Shown: positions 55,266-61,907 of the stretch, piece by piece
How positions within the stretch are numbered: position 1 is the stretch's first letter
Layout of the letters: each line of letters opens with the position of its first letter
Assembly (NCBI GenBank): GCA_003565155.1
Contig: PXDB01000041.1
Coordinates: 1-64,000, forward strand
Direction of reading: 5' to 3'
From: Nitriliruptoraceae bacterium
Lineage (GTDB): Bacteria > Actinomycetota > Nitriliruptoria > Nitriliruptorales > Nitriliruptoraceae
Length of the DNA stretch: 64,000 bases
Notes under the pieces: generated by a model
The model's input: only the letters and a program-made list of their open reading frames with translations
Databases searched by the model: none
What the model was told of the DNA's origin: nothing
Made by a program: the position numbers and the translations under genes

Positions 55266-56348
55266 GTGCGGGTGGCGGCGATCACGATCTCCTGGAACAG
55301 CGCCGACCACCTCGCCGCTCTGCTCGACAGCCTGGAGGCCCAGGACCATCCGGACCTCGAGGTGGTGGTGCTGGACAACGCCTCCGGTGACGACGCCGTC
55401 GAGGTGGTCCGCGCCGCCGCCGCCCGGGCCGTCGCCCACCCCGTTCGCCTCCTGCGCTCGGGCCGCAACCGCGGCTTCTGTGGTGGGGTGAACGCGGCGC
55501 TCGGCTTCCTCGACGACGCTGTCGAAGCGGTGTTGCTGGTCAACCCCGATGTCGTCGCGGCCCCGGACCTGGTCCGCCGGTGCGTCGCACGTCTCGCCAG
55601 CGATCCACGGTGCGGCAGCGTCCAGCCGAGGGTCCGTCGGTCCGTCCCCGGGCCCGATGGGCAGGCGTTGCTGGACACCACCGGCCATGAGCTGACCACG
55701 GCACGGCTGTACCGCAACCGAGGTGAGGGAGCGATCGATCGGGACGCGATCGCCCCCGGCGAGGTGTTCGGCGCGTCGGGAGCCTGCGTGCTGCACCGCC
55801 GCGCGATGCTGGAGGACATCCGCTGGGCGGACGGTCAGGTCCTGACCGAGGCGCTCTTCGCCTACTTCGACGACGTCGAGGTGGACTGGCGCGCCCGTCG
55901 TCGGGGCTGGACGGCGTGGTACGAGCCCAGCGCGGTCGCGCGCCACGAGCGCGGTGGCGCCGGGCCACGGCGCACCCGGAGGGTGGAGGCGCTCAACCAC
56001 GCCAACCGTCTGCTGGTCACCGTCACGTGCGACCGCCCGTCGCCGCGGTGGTGGCCGCTGCTGCTGGTGACGACCAAGCTCAAGAGCCTCGAGCTCCTGC
56101 TCACCGTGCCGCTGGCCTTCCCGCTGGCGGTGTCACGTCTGGCCCGATACCTGCCGGCGGCCTGGTCCCGCAGACGGGAGCTCGAGGCACGGGCGGTGGT
56201 GTCCGCCGGCGATGTGGAAGCGCGGTGGGCGGTGCCCTTCCGGTGGGGGCCGTGGGTGGCCACGTGGTGGCAGCGGATCCGCGGGCGGGCGCCGGGCGTT
56301 CCTGGTGGCGGTCGGGGCGGGGGACGTCGCGGTGGTCGCGGCGGGTGA
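55266..56348 (+). CDS. GT2 glycosyltransferase (rhamnosyltransferase-like) with Gly/Arg tail
   Basis: 360-aa second GT2 enzyme of the cluster. VAAITISWNSADHLAALLDS, VVVLDNASGDDAVE, LRSGRNRGFCGGVNAAL, the metal motif NPDVVA and ASGACVLHRRAM, with FAYFDDVEVDWRARRRGW as acidic active-site block. A hydrophobic segment near 275-295 suggests membrane association. The last 20 residues are Gly/Arg-rich (GGGRGGGRRGGRGG) and coincide with the start of a 24-bp repeat. GTG start 5 bp after wzt. Confidence 0.87.
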   Translation: MRVAAITISWNSADHLAALLDSLEAQDHPDLEVVVLDNASGDDAVEVVRAAAARAVAHPVRLLRSGRNRGFCGGVNAALGFLDDAVEAVLLVNPDVVAAPDLVRRCVARLASDPRCGSVQPRVRRSVPGPDGQALLDTTGHELTTARLYRNRGEGAIDRDAIAPGEVFGASGACVLHRRAMLEDIRWADGQVLTEALFAYFDDVEVDWRARRRGWTAWYEPSAVARHERGGAGPRRTRRVEALNHANRLLVTVTCDRPSPRWWPLLLVTTKLKSLELLLTVPLAFPLAVSRLARYLPAAWSRRRELEARAVVSAGDVEARWAVPFRWGPWVATWWQRIRGRAPGVPGGGRGGGRRGGRGG

Positions 56349-56370
56349 CGTCGCGGTGGTCGCGGCCGGT
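56323..56370 (+). repeat. 24-bp direct repeat spanning the GT2 stop codon
   Basis: Two copies (56323-56346, 56347-56370) beginning GACGTCGCGGTGGTCGCGGC and differing at one base. The stop TGA (56346-56348) lies at the junction, so the second copy is untranslated and the repeat may have moved the stop. Confidence 0.85.
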
Positions 56371-56450
56371 CTTGCGGCCACGCGATACGCGCGTTCATCG
56401 CACCTGAGTGCGCGGTCAATAGAGATGTGTTGCGGAGGCCAAGGAGCAGC

Positions 56451-56478
56451 TTGACCAGAACAGATGTTCGGGTACGCT
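56451..56478 (+). promoter_or_regulatory. promoter of the HNH endonuclease gene (TTGACC-16-TACGCT)
   Basis: TTGACC at 56451-56456 and TACGCT at 56473-56478 with a 16-bp spacer, about 36 nt before the chosen GTG. This is one of the few sites here with both boxes, and the surrounding 60 bp are less GC-rich than the window. Confidence 0.6.
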
Positions 56479-56513
56479 ATCATCCGGCCTGGGGGCAGGT
56501 CAGGACATCCATC

Positions 56514-58013
56514 GTGGAGACGGGGAACGGGTCGTGTCCCAGCGCGGGTGAGCAGCCCGCGGTGGGGGACGAGTTGGACACACGCGCCGACCCGGCGGTG
56601 GTGTGCGGGCGACTGCTCGACTCCCTCGACCAGGTCACCCGGGAGCTCGCGGCCGTGCCCGTTGGCGAGCTGGGTGACGGCATGCTGGACGCCCTTCTCC
56701 CGCGGTTGCAGGCACCGCTACAACGACTCGAGGGCGTGCGTGCCCAGGCTGCGGCGGTCTCGCAGGCCCGTGTGGTGTCACGCAGGGACGGCGGGGCCAG
56801 CGGTCCGGTCATCCGTGAACACCAGCGTCGGCTTGCTGAGGAGCAGCAGTTGACGCCCGGCGAGGTGCAACGTCAGGTCGCAGCGGGTCAGGCTGTCACC
56901 GACCATGAGGGCACGGGACGGGCGGTGCAGGAGGGCCGGATCGGACCCCGGCACGCCGCGCGGATCGCTGAGGTCCTCGCCGCTACGCCGATGGAGCAAC
57001 GCGATGACATCGAGCGCCAGCTGCTGGAGATGGCTGGGCGGCTCGATGGGCTCGCGTTCGGGCGGGCCGCCCGCCGTCTGCTCGCGTCGATCCGTCCGCA
57101 GGCGCTGGCGCGCGACGAGCGTCGCAAGCAGCTGGACCGGTCCGTACGCACGACCGACACCGAGGATGGCGGGTTCGCCTTCTCCGGGCTGTTGTACGGC
57201 GCTGCGGCCGAACAGGCACGCGAGGCGCTCCGCGCCTTCCGTCGGCCCGATGCCGCAGAAGAGGTTCGCACGCCCGCACAGCGCAGCGCCGACGCGTTCG
57301 AGCAGCTGTGTGCGGCGGCGCTGCGGTCCGGGGACGCTCCCACACGGCACGGCGAGCGCCCCCATGTCATGGTGGTGTTCTCCGCCGACCAGTACGCGGC
57401 GCTCGGCGTCGAACCGGAGCGGGCCTACGGGGTGTTCTCTGGCTCCGGGCAGGTCGCCTCGGGCACGGAGTTGCGTCAGCTTGTGGATGACTGCGAGCTG
57501 TTCCGCGTCCTGCTTGCCGCCGACGGCACCCCCATCGAGGTGTCCAGCGGCGTGCGCACCGTGCCGATGGGCCTGTGGCGGGCGCTGCTGGTCCGCGATG
57601 CCGGTTGTGTCTGGCCCGGCTGCGATGCACCGGCCGCGTGGTGCGACGTGGCGCACGGCAACCGGTCTCACGCCCGCGCAGGGCGCCTTCGGCTCGACAA
57701 CGCCCTCCTGCTGTGCCGTCGTCACCATCGCCGTTTCGACAACGGCCCCTACCGGGTCCGGATCGATGGCGATCGCGTCCACATCCTCCGCATCACCGCC
57801 GACGCCGATGTGCCGGTGGGCACCCCCGACCGCGGGCCGGCCTACGTGACCGCTGGGCCTGTCGGTGCACCGTCCAGCGCCGGGGCCGCTGGGCCTGTCG
57901 GTGCACCGTCCAGCGCCGGGGCCGCTGGGCCTGTGGGTGCACCCTGCGGCACCGGGGCCGCTGACCCGATCCGCCCGCCACCGGCCCCACCGCCCCGCCT
58001 GTTCGATCCGTAG
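56514..58013 (+). CDS. DUF222 / HNH endonuclease-domain protein
   Basis: 499 aa. The DUF222 part (about 20-330) has VREHQRRLAEEQQ-like helices and GRIGPRHAARIAEVL. The C-terminal HNH nuclease (about 355-425) has DAGCVWPGCDAPAAWCDVAHGNR and LLLCRRHHRRFDNGPYRVRI, with metal and catalytic His in place and two CxxC-like pairs. The family is multi-copy and mobile-like in Actinobacteria, with no firm function. The tail (about 447-482) is three 12-residue PVGAPSSAGAAG-type units. I chose GTG 56514 because the likely promoter lies just upstream; a start at 56427 would precede it. Its 3' end overlaps the convergent DUF3105 gene by 172 bp. Confidence 0.85.
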   Translation: METGNGSCPSAGEQPAVGDELDTRADPAVVCGRLLDSLDQVTRELAAVPVGELGDGMLDALLPRLQAPLQRLEGVRAQAAAVSQARVVSRRDGGASGPVIREHQRRLAEEQQLTPGEVQRQVAAGQAVTDHEGTGRAVQEGRIGPRHAARIAEVLAATPMEQRDDIERQLLEMAGRLDGLAFGRAARRLLASIRPQALARDERRKQLDRSVRTTDTEDGGFAFSGLLYGAAAEQAREALRAFRRPDAAEEVRTPAQRSADAFEQLCAAALRSGDAPTRHGERPHVMVVFSADQYAALGVEPERAYGVFSGSGQVASGTELRQLVDDCELFRVLLAADGTPIEVSSGVRTVPMGLWRALLVRDAGCVWPGCDAPAAWCDVAHGNRSHARAGRLRLDNALLLCRRHHRRFDNGPYRVRIDGDRVHILRITADADVPVGTPDRGPAYVTAGPVGAPSSAGAAGPVGAPSSAGAAGPVGAPCGTGAADPIRPPPAPPPRLFDP

Positions 58014-59050
58014 TGTCGGCGCCATGCGCGGGCGACGCCGAGCTGCCCCGGCGTGGCCCGCGACTCGGTCACCGGGCTGCGGCCGGCCGCCAGCCGGCCC
58101 GGTGCCACCCGCTGCGCTGCTGTCGGGCCTCGATGCATGGTCGGCTCACCCGGTGGTGCGCTGATGCCGTGGGTCCCGAAGTGGTCCAGGAGCAAGGCGT
58201 TGCCCACCGTCTCGTTCCAGCGGTCGCGATCCACCTCGACGCCCCACGCGCGCAGCGCGATGGCCTTGCCGGCGCCGTTCCCGGGCTCCCCGAAGGCAGA
58301 GGTGAGCACGCCGACGCCAGCAACATCGCGGGAGCGGCCGCTGGCGTTCATCGGTCGGGCCCAGGACCCGAGCTCGGACGCGGTCGAGCCATGCACCTGC
58401 GCAGGATCCCACCAGACCATGACGCTGCCGTGCTCCAGGTTGCGGGTGGAGGACGCAGCGTCGATCTGGTTGCCGGCCGCAGGAGTGACCGGCTGCGCTC
58501 CCTCGGTGTGCGGACCGGAGTGGGTCGGGCGCGTGTCGGTGTAGATGGCCTCGGGGTCGACCTGCGCCCTGCTCTCGAAGTGGGACCGGTCGGCGAGGGG
58601 CGCGCGATCGACCAGGACCTCGCAGCCGGCGGCTTCCCGTGCCTCGTCCGCGGCGGAGGACGTGACCACGCTCGCGTCGTCGAGCGACGCCGAGCCGCCA
58701 GCGAAGCCCTGGTAGCTGCTGACGTTGCCGACGCTGCTGACGTCGTCGACGCTGCCGACGCTGCTGACGTCGTCGACGCTGCCGACGCTGCTGACGTCGC
58801 CGACGCTGCTGACGTCGCTGACGCTGCCGACGCTGCCGACGGCGAAGGTCGTGAGGCCGGCCCGCCAGTTGCGCCGCTGCTGCACCGCTGCAGCGGCGCC
58901 CTCCTGACGTTCGCGCTCCTCACGCGCCTGCGCGCGACGCTGCTGGTTGGGGATGCATTCGCGTTCCGCCGTCGTCCCAACTGGTGTGCTCGGCCAGCAG
59001 CGTGGAGGGTGTCCGTGGGCCGGAGACTCGGTCAGCGCAACTCGGTGCAC
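57842..59050 (-). CDS. DUF3105-domain protein with repeat in place of a membrane helix
   Basis: 402 aa. The DUF3105 core (about 145-300) is recognisable from RPTHSGPHTEGAQPV, ASSTRNLEHGSVMVWWDP, IALRAWGVEVDRDRWNE. Members usually start with an Arg/Gln-rich cytoplasmic stretch followed at once by a membrane helix. Here the basic stretch (QQRRAQAREERERQ, then QQRRNWR) is present but the expected helix is a Ser/Val/Asp repeat from 27-bp DNA units. The C-terminal 60 residues are read from the strand opposite the HNH gene and are repeat-derived. The start is uncertain: GTG 59050 has no clear ribosome site; a GTG near residue 56 follows AGGAGG. Function unknown. Confidence 0.72.
   Translation of the reverse strand: MHRVALTESPAHGHPPRCWPSTPVGTTAERECIPNQQRRAQAREERERQEGAAAAVQQRRNWRAGLTTFAVGSVGSVSDVSSVGDVSSVGSVDDVSSVGSVDDVSSVGNVSSYQGFAGGSASLDDASVVTSSAADEAREAAGCEVLVDRAPLADRSHFESRAQVDPEAIYTDTRPTHSGPHTEGAQPVTPAAGNQIDAASSTRNLEHGSVMVWWDPAQVHGSTASELGSWARPMNASGRSRDVAGVGVLTSAFGEPGNGAGKAIALRAWGVEVDRDRWNETVGNALLLDHFGTHGISAPPGEPTMHRGPTAAQRVAPGRLAAGRSPVTESRATPGQLGVARAWRRHYGSNRRGGGAGGGRIGSAAPVPQGAPTGPAAPALDGAPTGPAAPALDGAPTGPAVT
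57853..57960 (+). repeat. 36-bp tandem repeat coding on both strands
   Basis: Three copies (57853-57888, 57889-57924, 57925-57960) beginning CTGGGCCTGTCGGTGCACC. The first two are identical and the third has five changes. On the plus strand they encode PVGAPSSAGAAG units of the HNH protein; on the minus strand, GAPTGPAAPALD units of the DUF3105 protein. Confidence 0.95.
58733..58840 (-). repeat. 27-bp tandem repeat in the DUF3105 gene
   Basis: Exact 27-bp copies at 58733-58759 and 58760-58786 (GCTGCTGACGTCGTCGACG...), an 18-bp partial copy at 58787-58804, a variant copy at 58805-58831 and a 9-bp remnant. On the minus strand they encode VGSVDDVSS-type units at about residues 70-106. Confidence 0.93.
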
Positions 59051-59123
59051 GCCGGGGTCCGGTCGGCCTGCAGCCGGCGGTGACCACGGGCCGCGGCGCA
59101 GCCGGCGAGCGGTGACCTGCTGG

Positions 59124-60668
59124 TCAGCGACGCTCGAGGAGGCCCTCGACCTGCGGGGCGTCCCGCGGGGCCGGTGGGGTTGCCGGGGCCCCGACGGCGA
59201 TCATCCCGACCGGTTGCCAGACGCGGTCGAGGTCGAGGGCCTCGCGCACCGTGTCGGGGCAGAAGCTCGTGGAGCTGATCCAGGCGGCCCCGAAACCATG
59301 ACCGGCCAGCACCACCTGCAGGTTCTGCAGGGCGGCCCCGGCCGACAGCAGGAACAGATCGCGTTCGCCGGTCGCGCGTCGCTGGTCGGGGTAGTCGTGC
59401 GCCTCCTCCAGGCTGACCAGCGGAAGCAGGAGGACCGGGGCGGTGCGCAGGATCGCATCTGAGCGCGCGATCCGGCGCTCGATCGTCCTCGAGGCGACCC
59501 CGTCGCCGGACAGGTCCGCGCGCCACTGCTCGGTCATCGCGTCCAGCAAGCTGGCGCGCGTGGTCGGTGCCAGGTCGAGGAACCGCCAAGGGCGCGTGCC
59601 GTGCGGTGCTGGCGCGGTCGCGGCGGCTGCGACCGCCGCCGCGAGTACCCGCTGGGGCACCGGATGCGTCGCATCGAAGCGCCGGATCGTGCGCCGGGCG
59701 CTGACGGCTCGCTCCACCGCCGTCGGCCCGCCGTAGGCGAACAGGTCCTGCTCGATCCCACGGACCAGATCCGCTCCCTGCCCGGCGGGTCCACTCGATG
59801 CCAGTCCGCGGATCAGGACGAAGGGCGTCCCGCTGTCCTTGGTCCTGACCAGGTCCGCGGCTGCTGCCAACGCGTCGGCCACCGCGGCTTCCGTCACCTC
59901 CAGAACACCACCATCGAGGTCCTGGCGACCACGCTCGTCACGGATGGCCGGCACCCCGGCGATCCCGAGGGCGACATCGGTCTGGCCGTGACGCCAGGGA
60001 CGTCCGAAGGTGTCGGTGATGATGACCCCGATCGACCGCCCGGTCCGATGGTGCAGTTGCTCCTGCAACCGGGCGGCGGACGCGTCGGGGTCCTCCGGCA
60101 GGAGCAGGGCAGTCCCCGAAGCCACGTTGGACGCATCGATCCCACCGTTGGCGGCCACGAAGCCGTGTCTGGTACGGGTGATCACCACCCACGGTGCCTC
60201 AGCGACGATGTCAGCGGCCTCGCGCCGCGCAAGATCCTGGCGGGCGTGACGGGCGTCGCCCGGCGGCAGCGGCACCGTCCGGCCCTCCACCAGGCTCACG
60301 ACCTTGGAAGCGATGCAGACCAGGTCCCCGTCAGCGGGCTCGTAGCCGTTGGTAGCCCACGCCGCCAGCAGCACGTCTGCCACGTCGTCACCCGGCCGGA
60401 ACCGGTGGTCAGTCGGTAGAGGGACCACGGTCAGCGGCACCGGCGCCACCCCGGCGGCTGGATGCGTCGTACCCGGCGCCTGTTCGGGCGGTGTGGCCGT
60501 GGTTGGGTGCGCGGTGTCGGCTGCCTGTTCGGGCGGTGTGCCCGTGGTTGGGTGCGCGGTGTCGGCTGCCTGTTCGGGCGGCGCGGTGTCGGCGGCCTGT
60601 GGCGTCGTGCGTGCCGGGTCATCGGGTGCAGGGATGCCGGCGGCGGGGGAACCAGGATCACCGCTCAC
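59124..60668 (-). CDS. fbiB: FbiB: F420-0 gamma-glutamyl ligase with nitroreductase-like domain
   Basis: 514-aa two-domain enzyme adding gamma-linked glutamates to F420. Residues 1-65 are an Ala/Pro/Thr-rich extension encoded by a 45-bp repeat. The CofE ligase domain (about 68-310) starts PLTVVPLPTDHRF and has DLVCIASKVVSLVEGR, GFVAANGGIDASNVASG, VIITDTFGRPWRHGQTDVAL. The FMN-binding nitroreductase-like domain (about 320-505) has RRTIRRFDATHPV, GTRPWRFLDL, SAGAALQNLQVVLAGHG. This architecture matches mycobacterial FbiB. GTG start overlaps the fbiA stop as GTGA. Confidence 0.92.
   Translation of the reverse strand: MSGDPGSPAAGIPAPDDPARTTPQAADTAPPEQAADTAHPTTGTPPEQAADTAHPTTATPPEQAPGTTHPAAGVAPVPLTVVPLPTDHRFRPGDDVADVLLAAWATNGYEPADGDLVCIASKVVSLVEGRTVPLPPGDARHARQDLARREAADIVAEAPWVVITRTRHGFVAANGGIDASNVASGTALLLPEDPDASAARLQEQLHHRTGRSIGVIITDTFGRPWRHGQTDVALGIAGVPAIRDERGRQDLDGGVLEVTEAAVADALAAAADLVRTKDSGTPFVLIRGLASSGPAGQGADLVRGIEQDLFAYGGPTAVERAVSARRTIRRFDATHPVPQRVLAAAVAAAATAPAPHGTRPWRFLDLAPTTRASLLDAMTEQWRADLSGDGVASRTIERRIARSDAILRTAPVLLLPLVSLEEAHDYPDQRRATGERDLFLLSAGAALQNLQVVLAGHGFGAAWISSTSFCPDTVREALDLDRVWQPVGMIAVGAPATPPAPRDAPQVEGLLERR
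60481..60596 (-). repeat. 45-bp in-frame tandem repeat in the fbiB N-terminal extension
   Basis: Copies at 60481-60525 and 60526-60570 (TGTTCGGGCGGTGTG..., one base difference) and a partial, diverged third copy to about 60596. They encode the 15-residue unit ADTAHPTTGTPPEQA on the minus strand. Confidence 0.93.
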
Positions 60669-61600
60669 CGCATCGACCTCGCCAGGTACAGGCAGGTGCG
60701 GGCGAGCTCCGCCGCCACCTCGACGTCGTCCATCATCGTGTCGGTGACGGCGCAGCTGAGGCCGAGCGCCTCGACGTCCGCGTGTTGCGCCGCGTCGACG
60801 TTGTCGATCACCCAGCCGTCGAGCCACTCGCGGTAGTGCTCCGCCACGCCCCGTGCTGACACCTCGGTGTCGATCGCCGGCAGAAGGCGGTGGGCCATCC
60901 CCCGGACCACCGTGCCCCCGACGATCGGTGAGACCCCGACCACAGGCACCGGCGTCGTGTGCAGCGCGGCGCGGATGCCGGGCACCTCAAGGATCGTGCC
61001 GATCGACACCACCGGGTTGGAGGGCGCGACCAGGACAGCCTCGGCGTCGATCAGGGCCTCCACCACACCGGGTGCCGGGCGGGCCGACCCCGCACCGGCC
61101 AGCTGCACCGACGTGACCTCGGGCCGGCCACGTTCCCGCACCCAGTACTCCTGGAAGTGCAGGTCCCGCCCGTCGGAGGTGGTGATCCGGGTCTCGACCG
61201 CGTCGTCGGTCGCGGGCAGGAGCCGCAGGTCGAGGCCGAAGGCGTCCGTCACCTCGCCGGTGACCGTCGACAGGGGGGCTCCCTCCCCCATCCGCGACGT
61301 CCGGTGCAGGTGGGTGGCCAGGTCGCGGTCGCCAAGGGTGAACCACGGCTCGTGCCCGAAGCGCTCGAGTTCCGAGGCGACCACGTGGGACTCCTCTGCG
61401 CGGCCCCACTGCTGCTCGGGATGCACCACGCCGGCCAGCCAGTAGGTGATCGAGTCGAGGTCGGGGCAGATGCGGAGCCCGAACCGTGTCAGGTCGTCGC
61501 CGACGTTGACGATGGCGACGACCTCACGGGCGGGCACCACCTCGAGCAGGCCCCGCAGGAACCGTGCGGCCCCCACGCCTCCTGCGAGCACGGTGTACAT
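60665..61600 (-). CDS. fbiA: FbiA: 2-phospho-L-lactate transferase (CofD)
   Basis: 311-aa enzyme joining the phospholactate-type moiety to the deazaflavin Fo in coenzyme F420 synthesis. N-terminal nucleotide-binding LAGGVGAARFLRGLLEV, then NVGDDLTRFGLRICPDLDSI, LGDRDLATHLHRTSRM, and VLVAPSNPVVSIGTILEVPG. All are standard CofD blocks. The ATG at 61600 follows GGAGAAGG. Upstream in-frame sequence (to 62131) is Arg/Pro-rich shadow coding. Coupled to fbiB by GTGA and divergent from fbiC. Confidence 0.94.
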   Translation of the reverse strand: MYTVLAGGVGAARFLRGLLEVVPAREVVAIVNVGDDLTRFGLRICPDLDSITYWLAGVVHPEQQWGRAEESHVVASELERFGHEPWFTLGDRDLATHLHRTSRMGEGAPLSTVTGEVTDAFGLDLRLLPATDDAVETRITTSDGRDLHFQEYWVRERGRPEVTSVQLAGAGSARPAPGVVEALIDAEAVLVAPSNPVVSIGTILEVPGIRAALHTTPVPVVGVSPIVGGTVVRGMAHRLLPAIDTEVSARGVAEHYREWLDGWVIDNVDAAQHADVEALGLSCAVTDTMMDDVEVAAELARTCLYLARSMR

Positions 61601-61907
61601 CGCGTGCCTTCTCCACGGGGGTCGGTGGGCGGCGGCCTGACCGGCGTGCGCCAGCGGTGGCGGCCGGCTGGGTCGTGGGCGCTGGGTCGTGGGCCGGTCA
61701 GGGTAGGCCTCGTCCGGGTGGTCCCGGACCCGTCGGTGGCGCGGTCGCCGGGGCGCATGCCGGGGGTAGCCGGGTGCGTGCCGGGGGTCGCCGGGTCCGC
61801 GCCGGGGCAGCCGGGGTCCTCGCCCGGGGGTAGCCGGGGTCCGCGCCGGGGGCAGCCGGTCGGTCGCTACCGTGCCACCCCGCCAGCAGCGACAGCGAGG
61901 AGCGCGG
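61601..61907. other. fbiA-fbiC divergent intergenic region with degenerate G-rich repeats
   Basis: 307 bp. From about 61755 to 61860 it is a degenerate repeat of roughly 18-22 bp built on CCGGGGGTAGCCGGG / CCGCGCCGGGGGCAGCCGG. Runs of four or five G on the plus strand could form quadruplex structures. A TACCGT box at 61868-61873 precedes fbiC. No gene or riboswitch fold was recognised. Confidence 0.6.
61868..61873 (+). promoter_or_regulatory. candidate -10 box (TACCGT) for fbiC
   Basis: TACCGT in GTCGCTACCGTGCC, 34 nt before the fbiC GTG and just after the G-rich repeat block. No -35 is seen. Confidence 0.4.

Noticed and set aside
56349-58013. Retron, intein or active mobile element around the HNH endonuclease
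   Set aside because: No reverse transcriptase, intein splice junctions, terminal inverted repeats or target-site duplication were found; DUF222-HNH genes occur widely as single genes.
57853-58840. CRISPR-like array near the HNH gene
   Set aside because: The units are contiguous 27- and 36-bp tandem repeats with no unique spacers, lie inside genes, and no cas genes are present.
58013-59083. Plus-strand open frame of 356 codons opposite the DUF3105 gene
   Set aside because: The minus-strand frame carries the DUF3105 blocks, while the plus frame is Ala/Gly/Arg-rich with an ADAADVVDAADAAD run from the repeat and no domain.
61446-61640. Small plus-strand frames opposite the start of fbiA
   Set aside because: They are antisense to the conserved CofD N-terminus and have no ribosome site or recognisable sequence.
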